Source: Azolla caroliniana
Lineage: Eukaryota; Polypodiophyta
DNA: 64,000 bases
Direction: 5' to 3'
Assembly (NCBI GenBank): GCA_043228905.1
Contig: JBHGNT010000021.1
Coordinates: forward strand, 7,874,001 to 7,938,000
The translations under genes were made by a program, and so were the position numbers. The notes under the pieces were generated by a model. The model was not told the DNA's origin and did no database searches. It saw only the letters and a list, made by a program, of their open reading frames with translations. Shown here piece by piece: positions 1 through 9,711 of the stretch. The stretch's first letter is position 1, and each line of letters begins with the position of its first letter.

Positions 1-57
1 CGTATAGAAGGGAGAACTTATCATTTAATTGTGTTACTATATTACATTAACTTAGCT

Positions 58-2151
58 ATGCAATTTGCATTTTCGGGTGAAAGAACACAAGATGCTGGTG
101 CCTTTTTGGCATGCTTTGAGCATCATGCCATATCTATTGGACGCATCACCGACAACGAAAAGTTGCCCTTGTTGGTAGCTACATTCTATGGTCGTGCTCG
201 AGATTGGTATGACTCTCTTCCGCAAAATGAACAAGGAGAATATCAATTATTGGTGCATCAATTTCGTACAAGATATATTCAATGGAAAAGTGCAACTGAG
301 GTAAGGGAGGAGCTTTTTCAACTAAAGATGGAATCACCTTTTGGTTTTTTAGAGTATGAACGAAATTTCCAAGAATTGTGGACGACGTGGATTCGTCTTC
401 GTGGTGGCACCGAAGACGAGTGGTTTAAGATAGAACAATTTAAGGTGGGCCTTGATATGCATTTCCGTTTGGAGGCAAGCTTGAAGGATCCAACGACTTT
501 TCAAGCTCTTCTCCAAGTTTGTCAAGATTATGATCGACAAGTGAAGATGATGAGTTCCATGGGGGATCCCCAAATGACGGCTTTGGGTGCAAATTTGATG
601 CCTCGTGCCAACTTTCAAGCCTTATCTTCAATTGTGCATGGTGGACAAGTGTTTCCAAATGTGTATACCACCACAACAATAAACCCAACAAGTATATCTC
701 AAGAAGTGGAACAAGTGAAGAGTGAACAAGATACAAGGGCGTTGGTGAATCGGCGCTTTGATGAAGTGATGGCCCACTTGCAACAATCCCAAGCAATTCG
801 CAACACTATTCCCGATGGTGGTGGCTCTAGAGGGCATCAAGGTGTAATTTGTTATTCTTGTCAAGAGGAGGGACACTCAACAAGATGTCCTCATCGACAA
901 CAAAGAGGTATGGAAAGAGACATGTATCAAGTGCAAAGGAATGGACAACGACCTAACAACAATGAAGTCGAAGGAAACGTAACACTCCCTATGGCTCAGG
1001 TTCCTACAATCCCTCATAATGTGAATCTTCTTAATTTTATTGATGATAGTGATAATTCTTTTGAAGTAGCTCCTGTGAAAAGGACAAGGTCCTCGCAAAA
1101 GGAGAAAGAAGTTGAAGGAGAATCTAGTGACTCAAGACAAAAGAAGAAGTCTAAGGAGAATGAGAAAGAGGACAAATTGAGAAGGAGACACTCTAGAAGG
1201 AAGATAAAGATGGAGGATATTCCTATGGGAGAAGGTGTAGAATCTTTCAATCGGAAGCATGAATTGATTTCAAGTGGACCAAGGATAACATGGCCGCAAC
1301 TTCTCCAATTATCTCCCACATTACGAAAGGAGTGGGGGCGACTTGAATGTATTCGCCAAAGTCGGAAGACTGTGCATTATGTGGGAATCGTGCGAGTAGA
1401 AGATCGAAAGGACATACGACCCACCATCCCCGTCTCCATCAAAGGGTTTCACATCAAAGATGCGTTGGTTGATAGTGGTGCTAGAGTAAGCTTGATTTCT
1501 GAATTTGTGGTAAACAAAGTGGGAATTCCTATTAGTAGGTCATCTTCAACAAGGGTGGTTGTAGTAGATAGTGGAGTGGTGCATTGCACAAGCATAGTGG
1601 AGGATGTGTTCATCAAGTGTTTTGGAATAAGAGGAGAAGCTTGCAACAAATACCACATCAACTTGAAGGAAAGTGTATCAATTTCCCCAAAGCTTCGGCA
1701 ATGGAGTGTTGAACAAAAGGAAGAATTTATGCAAGAGTTCAACGCATGGTTACAAGAAAGTTCCAATTATAAGATGGAAGATTTGAGGTGTGTGTCACCT
1801 ATAGTTTTGGTTCCAAAGAAGAGTGAGATCAATTTCAAACCCTTGAATGATTCGACCAAACGAGATGAATTTTCACTTCCTTCTCGAGATGAGATTGTCG
1901 ATAAAATGGTTGTTTATACAAAACAAGGTAGTGTGGACAATATGTTGTGCCAAAAAGGATTTCATGTGGATGATTCAAAGATTAACATAATTACAAAGAT
2001 GACAATTCCGACAAGTCTTGAAGCTTTGAAAGTATTTGTGCAAAAGGTGCGCTCGCTCGAAAGATTCATTTATATGTTGACATGCTTACTGCTATCAAGA
2101 GTGATGTATCCCATGGCCCTACTAGTCTTTGGAGAGTTAACGAAGACATAA
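58..2151 (+). pseudogene. Gypsy Gag-protease with deleted reverse transcriptase
   Basis: The frame is open from before 58; the first ATG is at 58. Residues about 1-190 are a retrotransposon Gag capsid-type region. A zinc knuckle lies at 850-888 but reads C-X2-C-X4-H-X3-C, one residue short of the usual CCHC spacing. A basic, charged linker follows, then a retroviral-type aspartic protease with D-S-G-A at 1471-1482. From about 1790 the frame shows the start of a reverse transcriptase (the SPIVLVPKK segment), then jumps to the far end of that domain near 1955-2080. The catalytic YxDD region is absent, and so are RNase H and integrase. The reading frame survives the deletion, so it could still make a Gag-protease-like protein. 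Gag and protease identity is secure; function is unlikely. Confidence 0.75.
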
Positions 2152-2388
2152 TGATTGTGGTAACCTCTTTCTTTGTGTTGACAAGGAGAAAGATGATGAT
2201 GGAATTGTCAATGTGTGTGTGGGTGTGTCTAGGAGTGTGAGGTTTTTCCTACCGACTAGCGGGGGTTTTACTCACATAGTTTGTTTCTTTTTCTTCTCTC
2301 CTTCTTTGTCTATAGCCTACCATAAGGCGAAGGAGTTTTTTTTATTCTTTTTATCTTCGGCTCACCATAAATGGTTCGCTCAATAAGC

Positions 2389-2406
2389 AAAGGGGGGGGG
2401 GGGGAG
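2389..2406 (+). other. Candidate polypurine tract of L
   Basis: Three A, thirteen G, then AG. A purine run directly before a TG start is where second-strand DNA synthesis is primed in LTR elements. The tract precedes the candidate LTR start at 2412 by five bases. Confidence 0.4.
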
Positions 2407-2411
2407 CTAAA

Positions 2412-3134
2412 TGTGAAAGTGTTTTTTGAATTCAAACCATTGAACACTAGATGGATATAAAGTATGGATAATTCACATTTGGAGGATAAGAACACGAACT
2501 AAGAGCTTAGGGAAGGAGTCAAAAGTAAAAGTACAAGACCAAGAGAAAAGTAAAAAGAGAAAAACGCAGACTATAAAAAACAGTAAAAATAGAATGGTCA
2601 TAACTCCCTCGTTGTTTATCCAAATATCACGTTTAAATATGGATTAGAAAGCTTGTAAAAAGAGCTTTCTATAGCTTTTTAAATCGCTTAATTTGGATTT
2701 CGGATGAGGGAGATATGACGATTAGAAGGTTGATGTGTCATAGCTAAAAATAGGGAGATAAAAAGCTTCTAAAAATAGCATGAACGTGGATAAGAAGAGG
2801 AAGGTTATAAAAGAAGAAGTAATATGAGTGAGAAGGGGGCGAAGGGAAAAGGAAAAGAGTGGATGAGGAGTGTTAGGAAGAAGTGTCTTAGAAGAGGAAG
2901 GTATTTGGTTTTAATGTGGAGTTTGTCTCCTTTGTATTCTCTTGATGTTGGAATATCAGAACATTCTTATTTCTTGCTTGCTTTCTCTATCTTTTTTCTT
3001 AGTTTCTTGAGTTATACTCTCTAATCATAATTACCTAGAGCTATATAATATATTATGATTTTCAACTCCATCTAATCGGTTTGGTCAAGCCCTCATATAG
3101 TGTATAACTATCTATTATCTTATACACCCTATCA
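2412..3134 (+). repeat. Candidate 3' LTR of L
   Basis: It starts TGTGAAAG just after the purine tract and ends near ...CTATCA at 3134, where homology to B's LTR begins. A TATA-like TATAAAAG lies near 2808. There is no second copy in the window to prove the ends. Short open frames here, such as 2824-3024, have no recognisable domain. Confidence 0.4.
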
Positions 3135-3486
3135 GTATAGATATGACTTAGGGCAATCACTTTGTATGGTTGTTGTTATTATTGTCATATTGTGATATAG
3201 AGAGAGCGACAGAGGGAGACAGAGATACAGAGCGAGCGATACTTTGTTGTAACCGCCGCCTGGCGAAGAAACCGAGCTCGAGGTCGTTGCCTACGAGGCT
3301 CTGATTGTACCCCTTTCTTCATAGTGATAGTTCGGAGTCTTTGGGCTCCCGTGGTTTTTCCCATTTAGGGTTTTCCACGTAAACATCTTGTGTTCACCCT
3401 TTAGTTCCCATCTCTATGTTCTCCATTCTCATAGAAGTGTTCAAGACTCAGTTGTGGCCGAGCAATATTCTGCATTTTTCTCATCA
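3134..3486 (+). repeat. 5' LTR of B, truncated at its left end
   Basis: It matches the last 350 bp of B's 3' LTR (about 18623-18977), including the GAGAGAGCGACAGAGGGAG segment and the TTTAGGG...CACGTAAACATC segment. It ends ...TCTCATCA, three bases before the primer-binding site. About 180 bp of its left part are missing. Confidence 0.8.
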
Positions 3487-3489
3487 ATC

Positions 3490-3501
3490 TGGTATTAGAG
3501 C
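3490..3501 (+). other. Primer-binding site of B
   Basis: TGGTATTAGAGC matches the plant initiator tRNA-Met site TGGTATCAGAGC at 11 of 12 bases. It lies three bases after the LTR end and 14 bases before the gag ATG. Confidence 0.85.
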
Positions 3502-3515
3502 AAACAACACAGGAA

Positions 3516-5757
3516 ATGGAAGAATCGTTCATCGGCATGTTCAAGCTCACCAGCTCCAACTACTCAGTGTGGAAGTCGAAGATGAGGGATATGTTGGTGG
3601 TTAAAGATCTTTGGTTGTTGGTTCAGTTCGGGGACAAGAGACCGGATAAGATCGACGCCACAGTGTGGGAGGTGATGCACATGAAGACGACGGTCTACAT
3701 CCGGTGCTTCATCGACATGAGCATGTACAACAACTTCAATGAAGAGAGCAAGGCTCATGAACTCTGGGAGAAGATCGGCATCATGTTCCAAAACAAGAAT
3801 GTCGTTAATCGGGTGTTGGTATTCCGGAAGCTAGTGTGGCTTCGGTACCAAGACGGCTCCAGTATGGCGGAGCATATAAATTCCTTCCAAGGACTGATAC
3901 ATCAAGCAACCTCATTGGAAGTACCTCTCGCCGATGAGGTACTACCATTGCTCCTGCTCGGTTCCCTCTCGGATAGCTGGGACACATTGGTTGTCACGTT
4001 GGGCAACGCCAGGACGGAAGGAAAACAGTTGTCCCTAGCAAGGGTAAAATGAAGCTTGCTAGATGAAGAAGCTTGCTGGAAGGACCGGGAGTCTGGAACC
4101 AATCCGAAGGCCTTGATCACGAAAGATGACCACAACCGGGGAAGAGGCCAGTATTGGAGTCCCCAAAACCGGGACAAATCGGGGACGAGGTCGAAGTCAA
4201 GGGGGAGGCCCGCGGGCTTCTATTGCGGGAAGTTGGGACTCTTCCAATAGAACTATCGGCATTTCCGGAAGGAGAAAGAAACCGGCACTACCGATTTGAA
4301 GAAGAGTTCGGACCAAAACAGTTCGAACCGAAGAGGCCCGGATCGGAAAGGAACGTCGGCAATCGTGACAAGTGAAGAAGAACTGATGCTCATTACCGAA
4401 GAGAATGAGTTAAACCTTGTCGGCGACGAAACAACGTGGGTTGTCGATTCCGAAGCATCATTCCACTTGACACCGGACCGGAAATGCTTCTCATCCTACA
4501 CAACCGATAATCATGGTTGTGTCTGTATGGGGAATGAAGGTACATGCCAAATTGTCGGCATAGGAGATGTGTTGTTGACGACATCAACCAGATGCAAATT
4601 GTTGTTGAAGGATGTCTGACACGTTCCGGAGGTTCGACTAAACCTGATATCAGTCGTTCGGCTAGATGATGAAGGCTACACGGGTAGCATCCAGAATGGT
4701 GTTATGAAATTCAGCAAGGGAAAGTTGATAGTGGCTCAACCCCGGAAGATCAACACACTATACTTGATGAATGCCCGGATATGCCGGGAAGAAGTGAATG
4801 TAGCATCCAACACTGCCAGTGAGTTGTGGCACAAAAGACTGTGTCACATGAGTAGGAAGGGGATGAAGAGGCTTACCGAAGACAACCTCATTCCTGTGAA
4901 GGACGTGCAACTTGAGAAGTGCACCGATGACTTGGCCGGCAAGCAAAACCAAACCTCCTTTTGGTCAAGACCACCGATCACACGGAATGCACCACTGGAG
5001 CTAGTGCATACCGATGTGTGTCAAGTGGAAAAGAAGTCACATGCCGGATCGCAGTACTTCGTGACGTTCATAGATGACCACATCCGGAAGCTGTGGATCT
5101 CACCATTGAAGACAAAGGATCAGGTGCTATCTGTCTTCAAGGAGCTCCACGCGAGAGTGGAAAGAGAAACCAAATAGAAGTTGAAGGCGGTTCGAGTAGA
5201 TAACAGAGGAGAATACCAGGGGCAATTCGAGGAGTACTGCCGGTGAAGGGAATCCGGCTCGAGTTTACTATGCCGAAGACCCCGAAACTAAACGGGTTGG
5301 CCGAAAGGATGAACTGGACCATAATGGAGAGAGTTCGGAGCATGCTAGCACATGCAAAGTTACCCAAGACGTTTTGGGCTGAGGCGCTAACGACGGCAAC
5401 CTATGTGATAAATAGATCACCCTCAGCACCCTTGGAAGGAGACTCACCTCAGAAACTATGGACCGGTAAAGATGTATCTTACCGGCATCTGAAGGTGTTC
5501 GGGTGTCTCCCATATGTGCATGTTGCAAAGAACAAGAGAGCAAAGTTGGATCCAAAATTCAGGACATGCATATTCCTTGGCTACGGCGATGATGAGTTCG
5601 GTTACCGGGTGTGGGATCTGGTCGACAAGAAGGTATTCCGGAGTCGGGACATAGTCTTCATGGAAGATAGGACCATTGCCGACTGGGAGTCGGAGAAGGT
5701 GATGAACTCTGGATCATTCATTGAAAACCGGCTTGAGGACACAAGGACTTACCCGGT
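3516..5757 (+). pseudogene. Copia Gag-protease-integrase of B, broken
   Basis: The ATG at 3516 opens a copia Gag (UBN2-type). In-frame stops fall at 4050 (TGA), 4248 (TAG) and 4617 (TGA). The zinc knuckle near 4216-4250 keeps its first Cys pair, but the His is lost and a stop follows. The protease motif near 4440 reads D-S-E-A instead of D-S-G-A, so the active site is damaged. The integrase HHCC region follows, then the catalytic core; a stop near 5175 and a frameshift near 5240 break it. The C-terminal part (5243-5757) keeps the NGLAERMN region with the catalytic Glu. At 5757 homology switches to the LTR of A. The missing reverse transcriptase lies at 16512-18430. Confidence 0.85.
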
Positions 5758-6358
5758 TGAAACTATGCTCGGCCGCAACCAAGACGTCGGATCAATCATA
5801 GAAAAACAGGGATGTTGAGAGATGTATCTACGCACAAACAATAAAGAAGAGAGTGCACAGGATGTTAACGTGGAAAACCCAAATATGGGAAAAAACCACG
5901 GCAGCCCTCAGACTGCAAAATATCACTATATCAGGATTACAACAATGGGGCACAGAGGCAACGACCTCTTGCTCCCTCGCTTCACCACCAGGCGGTTACA
6001 ACAGAGGCAACAACCTCTGTATATCGCTCTCTCTACCTCTCTAACACACTGTACAAAAGTTACACACACAAAAAATAACTCTATCATCATCATCATAAGT
6101 TTGCCCTAGGTCATATTTATACTAATATGACTTTCGGGCTAATTACAAATATAGCCCCAGTGGGCTCTCTGGAACATATTTACATATATGTCCCTTCCAT
6201 CCGATGAGAGGTTCTCACTGGGTCTGCAAAATCCGGTTCTCACCGGGTCTTCCGTTGCAGGGTACTCCACATCCGGTTCTCACCGGGTCTTCCGTTGCCG
6301 AGTTGCTCATCAACACTGTTCTTCTCACTTCCCATCCGGAGGGACCTGTTTCCTAACA
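5758..6358 (-). repeat. 3' LTR of A
   Basis: Aligned base by base with 15915-16511. Read on the minus strand it starts TGTTAGGAAACAGG. The TATA-like box TATAAATATGA lies in the conserved segment seen on + as GTCATATTTATACTAATATG (near 6110). Its outer edge (low coordinates) does not match the first 20 bp of the partner LTR, so the boundary is uncertain by about 30 bp. Confidence 0.85.
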
Positions 6359-8047
6359 AACTCCCCCTTCACTTCGGCATGGGATGTCTTACTAGTCTGA
6401 TTCGCTTCCAACATGCATCCAGCTTGTCGGGTATTAGTACTTTGGTCAGCATATCTGACCCGTTCTCGGCCGTGTGGATCTTCGTCAGCGCGAACTCTCG
6501 ATCTTCTACTCACTCCCGGATCCAATGATACCTACACTGGATGTGCTTCGTCCTGGAATGGTACGCTGCATTCTTAGCAAGGTGGATGGCACTTTGACTA
6601 TCGCAATAGAGCTGGTATTCATCTTGTCAGATACCGAGCTCTCCGATGAAGTCCTTCATCCATAATATTTCCTTGCCGGCTTCCACAGCCGCCATGTACT
6701 CCGCCTCCATGGTTGACAACGCAACCGTCTTCTACAGCCTCAACTGCCACGAAACAACTCCCCCTACATATGTCATTAAATACCCGGATGTGGACCGGCT
6801 AGTATCCACATCAGTTGAGGTTTACCAGAGCCGAATCGGAGACACATATTCGAAGTGCCCTTCAGGTACCAGAGTATCCATTTGACCGCGTTCCGGTGCT
6901 CCTTGCCGGGATTGCTCATAAACCGGCTCACCACTCCGACTGCGTATCCAATATCCGGTCGAGTACACACCATTGCGTACATTAAGCTCCCGATGGCAGA
7001 GGCGTATGGAACCTTCATCATCTCCGCCTTCTCTGCATTTGTCTTCGGGCTTTGCTTACCGGATAATCTGCAGTTTATCGGGAGTGTCGATCCGACCGCT
7101 TTCACTTCTAGCATGTTGAACCATTGAAGCACCTTAGTCACATATTTCTCCTGTGACAACCATAGTTGCTTCTTTGATCGGTCCCGGATGATGTACATCC
7201 CCAGCATCCGTCTTGTGGTACCCTTGATTGGTCATGAAGGAGTCGAACTTCTGATACCATTGTCAGGGAGCCTGCTTCAGTCCGTATAGGCTCTTCTTCA
7301 ACCGGCAAATCAGGTGCTCCTTCCCTTTCTCCACGAATCCTTCCGGTTGCTGCATGTAGATCTCCTCTTCGAGGTCACCGTGAAGAAATTTCGTCTTCAC
7401 GTCCAGTTGCTCTACCTCAAGGTCCATGCTTGCTGCTATACTCAGCACCGTCCGGATGGAGGTCATCTTTTACTACCGGGGCAAATATCTCGTCGAAGTC
7501 CACACTTCTGCTGGAACCCCTTCACCACAATCCTGGCTTTGTATCTCGGGGGGTTGCCGGCATCTCCCGGTTTCAACTCGTACACCCACTTGTTTCAGAG
7601 TGCCCGCTTTCCTTTCGGCAACTCCACCAATTCGTACGTATGGTTCTCATGCAGGGAATTCATCTCATCCTGCATGGCACTTTTAACCATTTGCGACTAC
7701 GGGTGTCACTTTTACCTTCCTCGAAGCTTTCTAGCTCCCCCTCATCGGTTAGCAGCACATGTTCTGCATCTGGAAATCTCTGGGGAGCCCTTCTCTCTCT
7801 GAGAGGATATCTCCGTCTTTGGCTTTCGGCAACTGGCTCCTCTATTTGTTCTTCATCTGAATCCGATTCGAGGTCTTGGCCAGTTCCGGTTTCACCTATT
7901 CCTTCTTCTTCGGCCTGTCTTGACTCCTTACCGGCACCGGCCGGTTCATCGAGTGCTAACCGGTCTCTTGTCGGTTGGGTCTGCTCATCGTAGAATCGAT
8001 CCTTACCGGTCGACTCGGAGTTCATTATCTTCTTCTCCGACTCCCAG
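6359..8047 (-). pseudogene. Copia reverse transcriptase-RNase H of A, broken
   Basis: In minus order: the acidic linker and the YPLRERRAP segment (7660-8025), a frameshift near 7680, the reverse transcriptase N-half (7263-7466, with QLDVKT and SLYGLKQAP), then a deletion at about 7210 that removes roughly 165 bp including the catalytic YVDD. The RT C-terminal part resumes at 6776-7207, a frameshift falls near 6810, and RNase H runs to about 6380. The purine tract before the 3' LTR is AAGTGAAGGGGGAGTT. At 8047 the frame is cut by the 5' LTR of C and continues at 13730. Confidence 0.85.
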
Positions 8048-8054
8048 TGTCATG

Positions 8055-8120
8055 ATATGGCAAGACTCGAACCCATGACCTTAGGTTATATGGGTCGAGC
8101 TCTTGACCATTAGATCATCT
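8055..8120 (-). other. tRNA-like Pol III promoter segment in LTR of C
   Basis: On the minus strand a B-box-like GGTTCGAGTC is at 8064-8073 and an A-box/D-arm-like TAATGGTCAAGAGC at 8099-8112, separated by about 25 bp as in a tRNA gene. The T-stem pairs poorly (several G-U pairs) and no clear acceptor stem is seen, so this is a tRNA-derived or Pol III-like segment rather than a tRNA gene. The same segment recurs in the 3' LTR at 13295-13360. Confidence 0.5.
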
Positions 8121-8230
8121 ATTGTAATACGTAGGATATTATTTTCATTTACATTTTATTATAGGAAATTAGTGTATATTCCAAATTTCTCTGGAACATT
8201 CTAGAAGCTTCAGGATTACTCCTGAAAACA

Positions 8231-8240
8231 CTATAAAAGA
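8231..8240 (+). promoter_or_regulatory. TATA box in 5' LTR of C
   Basis: CTATAAAAGA. Transcription 30-35 bases downstream would start near 8265, exactly at the bases complementary to the putative priming site at 8488-8498. The 3' LTR copy is at 13471-13480. Confidence 0.65.
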
Positions 8241-8487
8241 GGGCACTAAGCATTATGTTGAACCAAATTGGTTCAACGCCAGTCTTAAGCCTTTTAGCCA
8301 CCATTGTATATTCTCTTCATATAATATATATCTTTCTTATCATCACTCTCTCTCTCTCTCTCGATCTCTCTCTTTCTCTCCGTCTCGCTCACTTCTTCCT
8401 TCTCTCGAAGAAGTTCTACACCTCTCATAGTTCTAATCCTTCGTTTAGTACTAATTCCTTCTCTGTCTCAATACTGTTCCTAACAGT

Positions 8488-8498
8488 TTGAACCAATT
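8488..8498 (+). other. Putative self-priming site of C
   Basis: TTGAACCAATT starts three bases after the 5' LTR and is perfectly complementary to 8266-8276 (AATTGGTTCAA), the predicted 5' end of the RNA. One further base extends the pairing. No TGG-starting tRNA primer site is present. Tf1, sushi and relatives prime reverse transcription by folding the RNA 5' end onto such a site; the assignment here is inferred from position and complementarity. Confidence 0.65.
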
Positions 8499-8559
8499 TT
8501 CCCTACCTTCTGTCTCTCTCATTTCCTACTAATCTTTTATTCCTCTTTTCTTTCATCCC

Positions 8560-9711
8560 ATGGACACTGTTAGCGCTAAATAATATCAATCTATTTTCTC
8601 GGAATTTCAATGCTTGAAGGAGAGGTTCCATGCTTTGGAACAAGAAAACCAACGGTTGCTGGGGGATCTTCAGCAAATCTCCTTAGAAAAGCAGCAAACG
8701 CAACAACAGCATGGGGAACTTGCGTTACGCGTGCAACAACTCGAAGCAACCATCGTAGCGATGCAACAACAAGGGCCCGGAACACAAGGGATTCATAAAG
8801 AACCCAAGATTGGCCTTCCCACGAAGTTCGATGGAACGCAATCGCAGTTTAGAGGGTTCCTTAACCAGGTACGACTAGTTATTCAAATGCATCCTTCCCG
8901 ATATCCCACCGATGCATCACGAGTGGGTTTAGTAGGCACTTTGTTAAGTGGCTCAGCGTTGTCATGGTTCGCACCACTATTAGAAAAGGAATCTCCGTTA
9001 CTCAACAATTTTGAAGAGTTTCTAGGTGAGTTTAAAGCATGTTTCGGAGATACTCACAGCATCAGGACTGCAATCAACAAAATCCGGCGATTACGCCAAG
9101 GTGACCGTCCAGCTTCCGCATACGCTGCAGATTTTCGCCTACTCGCCGCCAATATCCCTTGGGATGATCAAGCGTTGATGGAGCAATTCCGTTATGGTTT
9201 ACGCAACGACGTCAAGGATTTACTCTTGACCTTCCCCGAAGAGCCAAAGTCCTTAACAGAAGCAATCAGTCACGTGGTGAGATGTGACAACCGCCTCTTT
9301 GAGCGACGTTCGGAACGACAGCTATAGATGCCGAGGACAAGATCAGAGCCCACCTATGCCTCAGTGGTAGCAAGACCTTTTCCGAGGGAGTCATATAATG
9401 CGCCTCCAGCGAATACTCCGACTCCGATGGAGATTGACACTACACGTCGTCGAGGGCCATTATCCAAAGAAGAAAAGCAGTGACGCCGTACAAATCGACT
9501 ATGTCTTTACTGCGGTGGACCAGGACATATCGCAATAAATTGCCCCCATAGGCCAAGAAGACAGGTAAACCAAATAGTCGCTAGTTCTAATTGTACTAAA
9601 CCCGAGCCTATTTCAGTAGGGATATCTGATAGTCCTAATAGTACTAATATCCCAGATCTAGCAAACAAATTTGATGTCCTTAGTCAGTTAGAAGAAGAGT
9701 TAAACGACTAA
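8560..9711 (+). pseudogene. Gag of chromovirus C, three stops
   Basis: The ATG at 8560 is in frame with the whole Gag. After a TAA at 8581 comes a Gln/Glu-rich coiled coil (about 8620-8770), then a sushi/Tf1-type Gag capsid region with its LPTKFDG start (8814-8834) and RRLRQGDRP segment. Further stops are TAG at 9325 and TGA at 9481 (in a CGA-rich context). The CCHC zinc knuckle C-X2-C-X4-H-X4-C is intact at 9502-9543. The frame ends at TAA 9709-9711, just after a candidate slippery site. The ancestral Gag would have been about 383 residues. Confidence 0.85.
9699..9705 (+). other. Candidate -1 frameshift site between Gag and Pol of C
   Basis: G TTA AAC is correctly phased in the Gag frame, four codons before the Gag stop at 9709. 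Pol is open in the -1 frame across this point. The heptamer differs from the classic X-XXY-YYZ at its first base, so efficiency is uncertain. Related sushi-type elements also fuse Gag and Pol by -1 slippage. Confidence 0.45.

Larger units (their letters stand above)
1..3134 (+). mobile_element. Ty3/gypsy relic L, right part only
   Basis: The piece holds a gag-protease frame with a gutted reverse transcriptase, then a 13-G tract and a candidate 3' LTR. It ends exactly where the truncated 5' LTR of copia element B begins, around 3134. The simplest reading is that L inserted into B's 5' LTR and that the rest of both lies left of the window. No 5' LTR or integrase is visible here, so the element cannot be assigned to a lineage with confidence. 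Confidence 0.6.
8048..8485 (+). repeat. 5' LTR of C
   Basis: 438 bp, TGTC...AACA. The TATA box TATAAAAGA is at 8232-8240. A 10-bp-arm palindrome is centred at 8267, followed by a CT-rich tract (8346-8400). Its first 75 bp resemble a tRNA gene on the minus strand. Confidence 0.95.

Noticed and set aside
2824-3024. 66-codon open frame in the candidate LTR of L
   Set aside because: No domain, basic and then hydrophobic by chance composition, inside a probable LTR.
5724-5729. AAAACC as a firm target duplication for A (with 16512-16517)
   Set aside because: The left LTR edge of A does not start directly after it, so the match may be chance.
8055-8120. A functional tRNA gene in the LTR of C
   Set aside because: A and B boxes are fair but the T-stem pairs weakly and there is no acceptor stem; kept only as a tRNA-like segment.
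8486-8500. tRNA primer-binding site for C
   Set aside because: No TGG start after the LTR and no match to the initiator-Met site used by the copia elements; self-complementarity explains the site better.
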